Positions 1 to 9,160 are shown, counted from the stretch's first letter. The stretch: DNA of 64,000 nucleotides from Aquilonibacter sp963820185 (GCA_963820185.1 CAWFYV010000002.1:62001-126000), one strand, 5' to 3'. Notes: generated by a model from the letters alone, not told the origin. Numbers and translations are program-made.

Positions 1-2
1 TC

Positions 3-86
3 GGGTTCTCGGCGCTCAGCGCGTTCATGCGCTGGTTTCGCACGCACTTCGGCTGCACTGCGACGGCGTGGCGCCTCGCGAATTAA
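3..86 (+). CDS. AraC-family transcriptional regulator, C-terminal fragment
   Basis: Only the last 27 codons lie in the window. They read in one frame to a TAA and spell the end of the second helix-turn-helix of an AraC/XylS DNA-binding domain (GFSALSAFMRWFRTHFG, then TATAW), which matches the family pattern of GFSSLSSFxRxFKxxFGxSPxxYR. The start and ligand-binding domain lie to the left. It ends 2 bases before the convergent NTF2-like gene, so it is not co-transcribed with it. The target genes cannot be inferred. The call rests on the motif alone, which is distinctive for this family. Confidence 0.75.
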   Translation, partial: GFSALSAFMRWFRTHFGCTATAWRLAN

Positions 87-88
87 CG

Positions 89-496
89 CTAGGATGTACG
101 CCCCCAGGCCTGCGCGCCGATTTTCCATTCGTCACGTTGCTTGGAGAACGTGTATGCCAGCGTACCAGTCCTTGCGCTGGTCTGGCCCTTGATCGTCACC
201 GTAAGCGTGGCCGAAATGACGGCATACGCGTGAGGCCCCTCGACATTCCAGAACCCCAGTTCGTACGCCAGGTGCTCGTAGGTCACGCCGAGATCCTTAC
301 GCCATTCCTCTACGTCAGCGAGCCAATTGGCCGGTGCGCCTGGGTGCAACCAACGGTAGGGCGCAATGCCGTCGATGATGATCGCGTCTTCGTCAAAGAC
401 GCTGAGGAAAAGTTCACCGTTTTGCGTGTTGAAGCCGTTGATGTGCTTCTCGATGAGCGTCTGGATTTCAGGCGGCGCGGCAGCAGTCACGATCAT
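89..496 (-). CDS. NTF2-like (SnoaL/DUF4440-type) protein
   Basis: A 135-residue protein with the layout of the NTF2/SnoaL-like fold: an N-terminal helix (IQTLIEKHINGFN), an acidic loop (FDEDAIIIDG), then alternating beta strands ending in DEWKIGAQAWGRTS. Members are cone-shaped domains that act as small-molecule isomerases, hydrolases or mere binding domains, and no catalytic identity can be read here. No signal peptide is visible. It lies 6 bases downstream of the DyP peroxidase gene on the same strand and closes that operon, so it probably serves the same oxidative-stress or aromatic-substrate function. Confidence 0.7.
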   Translation of the reverse strand: MIVTAAAPPEIQTLIEKHINGFNTQNGELFLSVFDEDAIIIDGIAPYRWLHPGAPANWLADVEEWRKDLGVTYEHLAYELGFWNVEGPHAYAVISATLTVTIKGQTSARTGTLAYTFSKQRDEWKIGAQAWGRTS

Positions 497-502
497 ACTC
501 CT

Positions 503-1831
503 TTACGGAAGTTCGGCGAGCCAGCGCAACGCGCGCAAGCTCGGCAGAAAACAGTATTCGCCACCGCGCGTGACTACAAATCGCGGCAGGCCTTGCAACG
601 TGCGTCGCACCGGCCGGCGTGGGATTGCAAAGGTTCCGGCACCGTCGTTTGCGCCGGTCGTGGGATCCTTTTCGTTCGAACCTCCGAAAAACGCACTGTC
701 GTTCATCCACTCGGACTGTACGAACTCAAACTGTCGTCCAAGGTGCGCGCCGACGAATGCGAACATCAAGCCGCGCTCGGCACCGTCATCGTCTAGCACG
801 CCGTCAGGAAGAACCGGCCCGTAGGCCGAGCCACGGCGAATCATGCGATGGATGCGCACAACACCCGCGATGTCGGCATCGCGCGGATTCATGCGCCGAA
901 TGTGACATCCGAGCGGCGTCTTGTAGCCGATCGCGTCGTCGGCCTTGAAGAGAAAGTTGTTGTTGCGTGTGGGATCGTGGCCGGTGGGTACGTCGTCGAC
1001 CGTGGGGCAGAGCGCGAGAGACGCGCCGCTGCGCCAGCGACCCATCATCTTCGCCGCAAGCAACTCCTCATCGTCGGCGTCGCGCGCGATTTCTTTTAAA
1101 TAGCGGCGAAAAGCGGCCACGCGCTGATGCAGTTTGCGAAATACGATATAGCTTCCGTTGCGGCCCAATACCTCCGGCTGCGGTACGATCGGCGTATCGC
1201 TCATCTCGTCCGGATACCCGAGCACGAATTCACCCGGCCGCAGCGGAACTTCGTGCGGATTAGTTCCGGGCACGCCGCTGCCTTCAATCGCCGGATGACT
1301 GATGCCGTCCTTGAAGCCGAAGTGCTCTTTTTCGTCGGCCATCACATGACAGGACTGCCGCCAGATCTCTTCCACCCCGGGAAGCGCTTCAATCGCCTTC
1401 TGTGCACGCGCAACCGCCACTTGGAGTTGCGCGTCGCTGGTAGAAACAGCGGTGAGCACGACGTGAACGTCGGGCGAGCCGAGCGGCGCCTCCCAATTTT
1501 CGGGAGCGCTTTCGCCGACATCGCCGAGCCGCTTTGCACGCGCCGCCATGCCTTCGCGAAACTGCGGCGAAAACGAGTCGAGCGAGGATTGCGGAACGCC
1601 GAGCGCCCGTAAGCCCGAAAAGCTCAACGCCGCGCTCACCCACGTATCTCGTCCTGCGCTCGCGGGATCTGCTGCGGACACAACCGCCGCACTGAGCCGG
1701 CGCATCAACTCGCGCCCCGCAGCGCGGTCATCGATGCGTAGAATCATGTAGTTCGCGTCAAACGGGGACGGACGCGGACGCAGCACGGCAGCCTGAATGT
1801 CTTCGAGCTCGAGCGCGGGCGAAGGAGTCAT
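503..1831 (-). CDS. DyP-type heme peroxidase
   Basis: A 442-residue protein that I assign to the dye-decolorizing peroxidases. The family signature GxxDG appears as GFKDGISHPAIEG near residue 172. Its aspartate is the distal catalytic residue. The proximal heme histidine is probably in the IRRMNPRD region near residue 312. The preceding half holds the first ferredoxin-like domain (ALSFSGLRALGVP near residue 68). DyPs oxidise dyes, phenolics or other donors with hydrogen peroxide. There is no signal peptide or encapsulin targeting tail that I can see. The ATG overlaps the stop of the upstream gene by 4 bases, indicating translational coupling in a four-gene operon. Confidence 0.85.
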   Translation of the reverse strand: MTPSPALELEDIQAAVLRPRPSPFDANYMILRIDDRAAGRELMRRLSAAVVSAADPASAGRDTWVSAALSFSGLRALGVPQSSLDSFSPQFREGMAARAKRLGDVGESAPENWEAPLGSPDVHVVLTAVSTSDAQLQVAVARAQKAIEALPGVEEIWRQSCHVMADEKEHFGFKDGISHPAIEGSGVPGTNPHEVPLRPGEFVLGYPDEMSDTPIVPQPEVLGRNGSYIVFRKLHQRVAAFRRYLKEIARDADDEELLAAKMMGRWRSGASLALCPTVDDVPTGHDPTRNNNFLFKADDAIGYKTPLGCHIRRMNPRDADIAGVVRIHRMIRRGSAYGPVLPDGVLDDDGAERGLMFAFVGAHLGRQFEFVQSEWMNDSAFFGGSNEKDPTTGANDGAGTFAIPRRPVRRTLQGLPRFVVTRGGEYCFLPSLRALRWLAELP

Positions 1832-2834
1832 TTCGTTGCGATATTCCGCCAGAAGTTGCGCAGGCTCTCATCGCCACCGAAGAGGTTCACAAAGAGCGTC
1901 GAGTCGGCCATGATGATGTCGCCCGCGCGCTCGCCCGACGGCGGCATCCACAGGAACATGTTGAACTCCGTGTTGCCGGCAGCCGTGAACGGATGCGGAC
2001 GGTCCAAGATTCACCGGTTGACGCGCTAACACGTGGATGGATTTGCTGTCGCCACCCGTTACCGCGTAGTGCGGGAGATGCTGGTGAAAGACGAAGTTCG
2101 TCACCCCTTCGAGCCAGCCGCGCGTATCAAGATCGGTCGCCTTCAAAAGCGGCACCGGCGTACGCGTGCCTTCGACTGTTGCCGGCCGCAGCCCCCATTG
2201 ATTTTCAACCGGAATGCCGAGCCCTTTGAGCAGGCCGCGCGTATACGTGCTGAAACGCTGCTGCGACGGGACAAGCCGGTCGCCGTGATGACGATATTCC
2301 ATATCGCGCTGCTTGAAATCGTCGGTGGCGCCGACGTCATGGTGCGGACCGATCAGGAGCACCGTGCCTTCGCGTTTGAGAAATTCTCGCAGCGCGGCGA
2401 CCTCTTCGGGCGCTGCGTCCTGGCTCGTCGCTATGTGATCGAGGCCGAAGATCAGCAGGGTGTCGGTGTCGGCCAGAATGCGCTCGTCGATCGGCAGCCG
2501 CACGCCGGCTTGATCGACTCGCTGATAGCTCGCGACGGGCGTTCCGCTCGCTTCGCCCGCGAGGTCCTGAAACGGCACCAAGTCCCAGATGAAACAGCTC
2601 GAGCGTGCCGGCAATCCCTTGTTGGAACATCTCGTGCGAAAATTGTTCGGTTTCATAGTTCGGCCAGCCGACGCGCCGCACTTCGGTCATCGTGGAGAAG
2701 CGGTTGTCGAGGTGCGTGAGGTCGCGATTGGCTTCCCATGGGTAGCTCCACGCCCAATATACACTTAACCGGCGCTTACCACGCTCGTATGCGCGCGGAA
2801 GGTGAAACTGGTTGTAGGTGCGGCCGGTGATCAC
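1828..2834 (-). CDS. Uncharacterised protein, DyP operon member (two frame breaks)
   Basis: I do not recognise this family. The product is rebuilt from three frames: a GTG start (ITGRTYNQFHLPRAYERG), a break near 2590 after GIAGTLELF, a central part running VPFQDLAGEAS to SKSIHVLARQPVN, a second break near 1998, and an end reading HPFTAAGNTEFNMFLWMPP to FWRNIATK and a TGA. Each break needs one base skipped. The middle has an alternating beta-alpha pattern (DTLLIFGLDH, EVAALREFLKREGTVLLIGPHHD) resembling a glutamine-amidotransferase-like or DUF4350-like Rossmann layer, but the catalytic Cys nucleophile elbow is not obvious. It overlaps its upstream neighbour by GTGA and the peroxidase by ATGA, so the three are tightly coupled. 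Confidence 0.6.
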
Positions 2835-3392
2835 TGCATCTGGTCCAGCAGCTCACCAAAGGCTTTCTTGATGCGCAACGCCTTCTTGATCTCATCGGCA
2901 GTTACGTACGGATACTCGCCATACTCTAGGAAGCTCGGATGGTGATGCTCGCGTACGAACTTTACAAATGCCGGAACATTGGTCTTCCAATCTTCCGGGA
3001 AGCCTTCCAAATTTTCGAACGACGTGCTTACGCCGATCGATGTAAAGAGCGCGACAGCATCGTCGGTGTACTTATCGAAGTCGGTATCGAATATGCCTTG
3101 ATACATAAAATAGGTCTCGTTACCGATCGGGAACATCACCCACTTGAGATAGTGGAGCTTGAGCGGCGCGAGCAACGTCGGATTCGGTGGGAAGAGTTTT
3201 CTGGATCGTCTCCGCATAACCGCGCATTGCATCCTCTCGCCCCTTCTTCAATTTCGCTATGATCGTGAAGCCATAGCACGCGGGCGTCCGCGGAAATACC
3301 GGCCCGTACTGCCCCTTTTCAAGAGTAAAATACCCCTCTTTCGGGATCGCCATTGCGGCAGGCGTGGTCCAGTCGCCAAAATCAGTCGACAT
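2831..3392 (-). CDS. Uncharacterised protein heading the DyP operon (one frame break)
   Basis: First gene of the operon, with a good ribosome binding site (GGAGA five bases before the ATG). The product is about 185 residues: TDFGDWTTPAAMAIPKEGYF to AMRGYAETIQK, then a frame break near 3193 next to a TTTT run, and then LFPPNPTLLAPLKLHYLKWV to FGELLDQMQ. The pattern of two similar beta-alpha-beta segments (FTIIAKLKKGREDAMRGYA and ETYFMYQGIFDTDFDKYTDD) resembles a dimeric alpha-beta barrel or ferredoxin-like fold, the same general fold as DyP halves. That similarity is inference. No heme motif or signal peptide is seen. Function unknown. Confidence 0.6.
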
Positions 3393-3427
3393 GTTCTCTC
3401 CTTCGCTCTATCGAAGTCAGCATATCG

Positions 3428-3457
3428 TTGACTTTATGCCTATAGCCATCCCAAAAT
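3428..3457 (+). promoter_or_regulatory. Possible sigma-70-type promoter for the exported protein gene
   Basis: TTGACT at 3428-3433 is followed 18 bases later by CAAAAT. The transcript would start at or next to the GTG at 3464, which would make it nearly leaderless. The site sits in the 71-base gap between the divergent DyP operon and the exported protein. The match is partial and only visual. Confidence 0.3.
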
Positions 3458-3463
3458 AGCAGT

Positions 3464-4351
3464 GTGCTGATCGCCTGTCTGTTGTGCGTAGCGATTGCCG
3501 CGACGCCGTCGCCCGCACCACCGCCGCCGACGGTACGGCGTGACCCATGCGGCGGAGAGCAGGAACTGCTCAAGAAATATCTCGCGGCCTCACCGTGCGT
3601 TTTTATCGCCGGCGAAGCAAGCGTCCAGGCAACCTATGCGACGACGCGGATTCCGGCCGGCGTTACGCTCAACACCGCCGGCGCAAACGCAACCCTGAGT
3701 GCCACGCGGTGGGCGCTCGGCTACCCCGGAACGCTGATCAATGTCGGCATCACGCACAACGCCCAAATCGCTTTCATCCCGCCCTCCTTTTCAACGGTGA
3801 CAAGCGCGCAAGGGAGTCACGCTGGCTGCCGGATCCACCGACATGGAGTTCTGGTATAAACAACTCATGTACGTCGACAGCGCGCGTGGCATTCTCGCGG
3901 CGTGTTGCTCATCTATGCAGCTCCGACCGGATCGGCGGGACTCGCGGCGCCGGGTCCAGAGTACACCATCAATCCACTGCTCAACATTGCGACCAATAAA
4001 GCGCGGAACATCGGCGTGAGCCTTGCGTTTCCCGGTCGTGAATGCGTCGTAGCCCCACAAACGTGCGCCGGACCTGGACGTTTCATTCCACAAGCGGTGC
4101 CGTTCTGGCGATCGCCGGGAGGCACGCTGCTGGCACTGGTAGTCTCGCACAACTTCTCCAGCAACGTGACGCCGCTGCTTATTAATACCGCGCAACTGGT
4201 AGCGCACAGTTTTCAGCTGCAAGCTACATACGGCGGCGTGAACACACCACTCGATTTCGCCAATCCGCTCGAAGGCGTCGCGCGCGCCACCGGCACGTCG
4301 TATTCGCGCACGCTCACGTTTGGAGCAAGCTACATGCTCGGTGCACCGTGA
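3464..4351 (+). CDS. Exported protein, possible outer-membrane beta-barrel (two frame breaks)
   Basis: The product starts at a GTG with a short signal peptide (LIACLLCVAIAATPSPAPPPP). The main frame is left near 3812 for about 85 bases, which read VTLAAGSTDMEFWYKQLMY in another frame, and is regained near 3897 at VLLIYAAPTGSAG. It then runs to a TGA. The C-terminus (TLTFGASYMLGAP) and the alternating hydrophobic pattern suggest a transporter-like outer-membrane barrel, but there is no terminal Phe and the family is not recognised. Its TGA overlaps the GTG of the following flavoprotein gene (GTGA), so the two are co-translated. Confidence 0.55.
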
Positions 4352-5775
4352 CAACGCCACAACCATTCGATGTCGCCGTGATCGGCGCGGGACCAGCCGG
4401 CACCGCGGCGGCGTTGCGTGCCGCCGATCTGGGCGCGCGGACCGTGCTCGTCACGCGCGGCGCCTTTGGCGGCATGGCTGCAAACGACGGGCCGATACCG
4501 GTGCGGACGCTGGCCCATGCGGCGCGGCTCCTGCGCGAAGCACGGCAACTGCCGCAGTACGGCGTCGACGTCGGCAACGTTTCACTCGACTACGTGCGCG
4601 TGCTCGCACGCGCGCGCGAGGTCGTGCTCGAAACGGCAAAATATTCGACGCTGCGCACGCAAATCGATCGCGCCGGCGTTACGGTCTACGAGCAAGCGGG
4701 AACCGTTCGCTTCGTGGAGGCGCATACGCTAGAGAGCGAGCACGCTCCGGCAATCCGCGCCAAGAACATCATCATCTGCGCGGGCGGTGTCAGCCGCCGC
4801 CTCGATCTTCCCGGTTTTGAATTGACGGTAACGCCGGCGGATGCTTTCGGTCTGACCGCCGCTCCAAAGTCGCTGTTGGTTGTGGGCGCCGGCGCGACGG
4901 GCGCGCAGGTTGCCTCGATCTTTAATGCTTTTGGCACGCGGGTCACGCTCTTACAAGCCGGCCCGCGCATCTTGCCGACCGAAGACGCACTCGTCTCGTC
5001 TGCTGTGGCCGAGGCTTTTCGCGAAGACGGCATCGTGGTGCACGAAGATTTTGGTGCGATCGAACGCTTCGAAGCGGAGCCCGACGGTGTCGCGCATGAT
5101 CTTCAGCAAGGACGGCGTGCAGAAAAGCGCGACAGCCCAACTCGCGGTGAGCGCGGTCGGGTGGGTTGCCGACACTGACGGGCTCAATCTTGCTGCAGCC
5201 GGGGTCGAACTCGACGAACGCGGACGCGTGCGCGTCGACGACGCTTTGCAAACCTCGACCAAGCACATCTTTGCCGCGGGCGACATCACCGGCCGCATGA
5301 TGCTGGTGCCGCAGGCAGTCCGAGATGGATTCCTCGCCGCGACCAATGCACTGAGCGCAGAACGCATCACGCGCAGCGCGAGCGCCGATCCGATCGGCAG
5401 CTTTACCGACCCGGAATACGCGCAGGTCGGCCTAACCGAAGAGGCGGCGCGCGCGGCGCATGAAGTCCTAGTTGCGACTGCTTCCTATCAGGAGACGACA
5501 CGTCCGATCATCGACGGGCGGACGCGCGGCTTTTGTAAGCTCGTCGATCGATCCGCAAACGCGCATGCTTTTGGGCTGCCACATCGTGGGCGAGCGCGCG
5601 GTTGAAGTCGCGCAGATGGCGGCAATCGCAATGACGGCGCAAATTGACGGTCGAAGGCCTCGCGCGAATCCCGCTCTCCTTCCCGACCTACGGGAACGTG
5701 TTGGGCCGCGCCGCGCTGCGCGCCGTGCGCATGCTCAACGATCGGCCCGCAACGCCACTTATTTCAGAATATTGA
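4348..5775 (+). CDS. FAD/NAD(P)-dependent oxidoreductase of the disulfide-reductase family lacking the redox CysxxxxCys (three frame breaks)
   Basis: It has the dihydrolipoamide dehydrogenase/mercuric reductase architecture. An N-terminal FAD Rossmann motif (VAVIGAGPAGTAAA) is followed by a second NAD(P) motif (LLVVGAGATGAQVA near residue 173). The FAD-binding aspartate motif is IFAAGDITG, and the dimerisation domain begins around SFTDPEYAQVGLTEE. Frames change near 5095, near 5550 and near 5643, each by skipping one base, and the protein ends NDRPATPLISEY. At the active site the usual GGTCxxxGCIPSK is replaced by GGMAANDGPIPVRT, so both redox cysteines are absent. Enzymes of this type cannot do thiol-disulfide exchange and probably act as NAD(P)H:quinone or transhydrogenase-like flavoproteins. 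It ends 17 bases inside the convergent membrane gene. Confidence 0.7.
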
Positions 5776-6419
5776 TCGTCCGCGCCGCAACGATCGCGAT
5801 CGTGATCAGCGCGATCGCACTCTGAAGGATCATCAAGAGCTTCGCGCGTGCCGTGAGCGGCATCGCTTCGGTTGGACTAAATGCGGTCGACGTCGTGAAC
5901 CCGAGAAACAAATAGTCGACGATGCCGGGCTGCCAATTCGGTGGAACGTGTTCGGGATCGTCCATCGCGGGAAAGTCGAAGTCAGGGTAGTGCACGGTGT
6001 TATTCAGACGCGCGTCGGGGCCACCGCGGTCGATCAGCCAATACAACAGCGTGAAGATGAGCACGTTACCGGTCCAGATGCCGACCGAGGTGTAGAACAA
6101 CGGCACCGGCTCGAGCGAACCGGGGTTCTCGATCAGGTCATAGGAGACGACCAACAGATTGCAGACGTTGGCGACGAGCGCGATACTGACGGCAAAGAAT
6201 TCGGCGAAGCGTTCGAAACGCTTCCAGGCAGCGCCGCCCTTGGTTACTGCTACGAGCACCATCGGGACGATCATCAGCGCGGTCGCGGTATAGGCAAACC
6301 AACTCGGCGTGAAACGCATAGCGGCGCGGCAGCAGCATTATCAGCGCGGCGATCGCAATGACGACCAGCACCGCGCCGAGGCGTGATGCCGTGCCCTCTT
6401 CGATTCTCGACTCTTTCAC
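5759..6419 (-). CDS. Multi-spanning membrane protein, channel-like (one frame break)
   Basis: The protein is about 220 residues with roughly five membrane segments: AVLVVIAIAALIMLLP, AYTATALMIVPMVLVAV, FFAVSIALVANVCNLLVV, IWTGNVLIFTLLYWLI and LLMILQSAIALITIAIVAA. The GTG start at 6419 overlaps the stop of the DUF4239 gene (GTGA). The frame is broken near 6315, which otherwise would hide the first helix. The conserved-looking stretch GIVDYLFLGFTTSTAFSPTE between helices 4 and 5 recalls the pore loop of two-helix ion channels, but there is no clear TVGYG selectivity filter. Last gene of a five-gene envelope operon. Function unknown. Confidence 0.6.
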
Positions 6420-7198
6420 TCGCTGGTTTCCATGAGCTGCTGCACGGCTTGCATCGGCGCGAGGCTGACTCGAATGAGGCCGCGCTGCGGCCGGTCGAGA
6501 TCGAGCACCAGCCCGAACACGAGCGCGACCATCACCGCGAAGATCGCCTTAAAGACGAGCGCACGTTTGCCTTCGCGTCCGAATCCGTACCCCATCATCG
6601 CCGAAGCGATCAACGCGATGAGCAGCAGCCCTACGACGACGACGTCCGGAATGTGCGCGTTGAGAATGGCCGCTTCCTCGCGACTGAGTGCGACCGCATC
6701 GTTGAGTGCGTTGATAAAAAGCGGAACCAGCGTCGAATGCGGATCTTTGCGTGCAGCTTCGGCCCCAAGCCGCCACATGTCACGTTGCAGTTCTGCCGAT
6801 TTTGCATCAGCTATCTGCCGCAGCTTCGGATCGGCATCGTTTTGCGCGTAGGCGAGCCGCTCATCAATGTATGCCCGAAGGTCTGCGCGTTCGGCAGACG
6901 CCGTGCCGGCGTCGAGCATCTGCGCGCGCAAGTACGCTGTATTGATCGCGTTGGCTTCCCGTAACAACGCCGAACGACGCGCATCGTAGCGGTTGAGCGC
7001 CAGCGAAAACGAAAATCCGAGCAGCAGCGCGAGCAGCGTAAACGCGCTCGTCTGCACGAGAATCGACGGATCTCGACCATTGTGTACCGGCCCTCTGCTG
7101 CGACCGAGCCGAAATCCGACTTCGCTCATCGCGAAGATCAGCAGTGCCGACACGAGCATGATCGCCCATGTCGGCACTGGATCGAGGATGTTGGTCAT
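6416..7198 (-). CDS. DUF4239 (bestrophin-like) membrane protein
   Basis: A 260-residue protein with two N-terminal helices (WAIMLVSALLIFAMSEVGF and SAFTLLALLLGFSFSLAL), a soluble helical insert, and two C-terminal helices (VVVVGLLLIALIASAMMGYG and ALVFKAIFAVMVALVFGLVL). The segment FTLLALLLGFSFSLALNRYDARR followed by EANAINTAYLRAQML is the hallmark of the DUF4239 family, whose ion-channel role is suspected but unproven. The ending LDLDRPQRGLIRVSLAPMQ is also typical. The ATG shares one base with the upstream stop (TGATG), so it is coupled to the secreted gene before it. Confidence 0.75.
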   Translation of the reverse strand: MTNILDPVPTWAIMLVSALLIFAMSEVGFRLGRSRGPVHNGRDPSILVQTSAFTLLALLLGFSFSLALNRYDARRSALLREANAINTAYLRAQMLDAGTASAERADLRAYIDERLAYAQNDADPKLRQIADAKSAELQRDMWRLGAEAARKDPHSTLVPLFINALNDAVALSREEAAILNAHIPDVVVVGLLLIALIASAMMGYGFGREGKRALVFKAIFAVMVALVFGLVLDLDRPQRGLIRVSLAPMQAVQQLMETSE

Positions 7199-7875
7199 CA
7201 GCCTCCGAGTGACCGCTGCCCGACGACGCGTCCGACCTGCGGCGTCGTGTCTGCGCCGTAGCCCCAGGCGCCGTTGAAGCTATTGTTGTCGTCGTTGAAC
7301 CAGAACGAGAACCATCCGGTCTTCCCGGATCCCCTCCACGTTGCGCGCACTTTGGTCCGGGTACGGAACCTGCCCTCGATCTTGTACGTGCCGGAGTTGC
7401 AGACAACCGACGGGCCCGATTGCGAACACTTCATCGGACCGCCAAAGTACGCGGGACCGCCCGCACCGGCAACGTTCCACTTTCCCTTCGCGGTGATCGG
7501 CGACGGCGGCAGCACCTTGTTGCCCACGAACGAGCCGTTTGGCTTACTCCCGTTGTACCCCCAGGTGCCGTTGAAGCTGTGGCCGTTTGGGCTCACGTAG
7601 ATCGTGAGCCAACCCGCGCCACCGGGCCCATGCCATTTTCCGTTGATCTGCGTTTCGTTGACGAATTCGCCGGTAAACCCATTGGTTGTCGTGGGACTGT
7701 TCCCGACGATTCCATTACCGGATTGCTTCAAATTGACGACCGATGACGTCGTGCCGTTGTTACCGCTCTGCTCGATTTCCCACTTCCCGGTGAGATTCGG
7801 CTGAGCGCGCACGACGGTCAACGACGTTGCCGCCAATGCAAACGCGACACACAGTGCTATGAGAAAACGATTCAT
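7198..7875 (-). CDS. Secreted protein with two SFNG-x-WGY repeats
   Basis: The 225-residue product has a signal peptide (RFLIALCVAFALAATSLTVVRA) and an AGGAG ribosome binding site just before the ATG. Two copies of a short beta unit are visible: GWLTIYVSPNGHSFNGTWGY near residue 82 and GWFSFWFNDDNNSFNGAWGY near residue 189. Each is followed by a GSFVGNK or GRVVGQR tail. An N-terminal unit (GKWEIEQSGNNG) may be a third, degenerate copy. Such repeats resemble small beta-sandwich or lipocalin-like secreted proteins, but I do not recognise the family. It belongs to the envelope operon and is coupled to the DUF4239 gene. Confidence 0.65.
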   Translation of the reverse strand: MNRFLIALCVAFALAATSLTVVRAQPNLTGKWEIEQSGNNGTTSSVVNLKQSGNGIVGNSPTTTNGFTGEFVNETQINGKWHGPGGAGWLTIYVSPNGHSFNGTWGYNGSKPNGSFVGNKVLPPSPITAKGKWNVAGAGGPAYFGGPMKCSQSGPSVVCNSGTYKIEGRFRTRTKVRATWRGSGKTGWFSFWFNDDNNSFNGAWGYGADTTPQVGRVVGQRSLGG

Positions 7876-7899
7876 TCTCTCCTTTGGCGATTGGTTACC

Positions 7900-8622
7900 T
7901 TAAGTAGCTGCCAATGAAACGATGGTGAGATTGGTTGTATCGAGTTGGTACTCACCCGCCGCAACGGTTGAATTCGGCTGTGCGCAGATAACGCTGTTCT
8001 CCGGTCCGAAAATCACTACCAGCCCCTGCGGACCGCATTGCGTTTGCAAGAGCCCATAGTTTTGCAGCACCTTCGCACCGGCACTGTCGGGCGCAATTTC
8101 GTAGGATTTCACTTCTTCGTGCGTCTCGGTGTACGTGTACGCGCCGTAATATGCGCCATAGGCGCCATAGCCCCACGGACCCCAAAATCCGCCGCCCCAA
8201 TATCCGTACGCGGGATACCAAATCACACCGCCGTTCCAACCCCACGACGGCAGTGGCGGAACGATCGGGGCGACCGGCGGGCGATTCCCGATGCCGCCGC
8301 CGTTGCCAGGCCTGTTTCCGCCGCCGATGCCGCCACCGTTTCCGGGTCCGCCACCGGGGCGAATTCCTGAACCCGGACCCGACGGCAATTGACTCGCAGA
8401 CGGCGGTCGACCGATGTCATTGTTGAAATTGAAGCCGTTGCTCGGAAGTTGCGACGGGGTGGCCGGTCGCTGCGCGGGCATCGGCCGCGACGCCGGACGC
8501 GCGCCGCCCCCGCCGCGCATGCCTCCGCCGCCACGACCGCCTCGCGCGAGTGCATCCTGCGTTGCGAGCGTCTGCACGAGGGCTGCGGCAACGAGTGCAA
8601 CGATAAGTATGCGTCTGTTCAT
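7900..8622 (-). CDS. Secreted glycine/tyrosine-rich protein
   Basis: A 240-residue protein with a signal peptide (ILIVALVAAALVQTLATQDALA), a long low-complexity Gly/Pro/Arg/Asn region from about residue 27 to 118, then an aromatic GYWGGGFWGPWGYGAYGAYY patch. The C-terminal domain is small (YEIAPDSAGAKVLQNYGLLQ to LTIVSLAAT) and has two cysteines. The composition suggests a surface or extracellular-matrix protein. The family is not recognised. Its ATG overlaps the stop of the upstream gene by 4 bases (ATGA), and 24 bases separate it from the next gene in the operon. Confidence 0.6.
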   Translation of the reverse strand: MNRRILIVALVAAALVQTLATQDALARGGRGGGGMRGGGGARPASRPMPAQRPATPSQLPSNGFNFNNDIGRPPSASQLPSGPGSGIRPGGGPGNGGGIGGGNRPGNGGGIGNRPPVAPIVPPLPSWGWNGGVIWYPAYGYWGGGFWGPWGYGAYGAYYGAYTYTETHEEVKSYEIAPDSAGAKVLQNYGLLQTQCGPQGLVVIFGPENSVICAQPNSTVAAGEYQLDTTNLTIVSLAAT

Positions 8623-9062
8623 TTTGTATGGCTATCCAACGTCCCGGACCACGTGACGTAGGTTCCCTTCGGGCTCTTCAGGCTGCCAAGCACGCCGTTG
8701 GGCGGAAGCTGCGTCGAGGAATATTTCAACTGCTGCTTTGCGTCGGTCATGTTGAAATAGACCGTTCCACGTTCGAAATCCAACGGCTGCGTGCCGTCTT
8801 GTTTGAGCCGCACGCGCTCCGGGATGCAGCTCATCACGCGCTCGACAAAAGAGCACGCGGCCTCGTCGATGATGAGCGTGCCCTTTTTGTTAGCGGTGGT
8901 TATTAGCAGCTGCCTGCCGCTGACGGCGAGATTGACGTTCTCGTAGAGCTGCACGGAGCCGTCGGATTGCTGCACGCGCATCGTGCCCTTCGCCTGCGCG
9001 AAGATCGGCACCGCGAACAGAAGGATGAAAACGACGATGAGCTCGCAATGGCGTTTCGACAT
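8619..9062 (-). CDS. Secreted hypothetical protein, first gene of the envelope operon
   Basis: About 147 residues. I chose the ATG at 9062 over an in-frame upstream start because it has an excellent ribosome binding site (AAAGGGGG) and begins a clean signal peptide (HCELIVVFILLFAVPIFAQA). The mature part is beta-rich (GTMRVQQSDGSVQLYENVNL, GRQLLITTANKKGTLIIDE) and has a cysteine pair around ACSFVERVMSC. It is the promoter-proximal member of the 9062-to-5759 cluster. No family is recognised. Confidence 0.6.
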   Translation of the reverse strand: MSKRHCELIVVFILLFAVPIFAQAKGTMRVQQSDGSVQLYENVNLAVSGRQLLITTANKKGTLIIDEAACSFVERVMSCIPERVRLKQDGTQPLDFERGTVYFNMTDAKQQLKYSSTQLPPNGVLGSLKSPKGTYVTWSGTLDSHTK

Positions 9063-9160
9063 GCCGCCCCCTTTGGTATCCCAAGCAAAAATTATACCGT
9101 TGCAATGGCTGCGGCGCGTATCCAAATCGTGCAGAGCGCGGCTTGCACGACCGAAGTCAG

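Noticed and set aside
4451..4639. Arginine-rich open frames on the opposite strand of many genes
   Set aside because: They are shadows of high-G+C coding sequence, with no signal, domain or start context.
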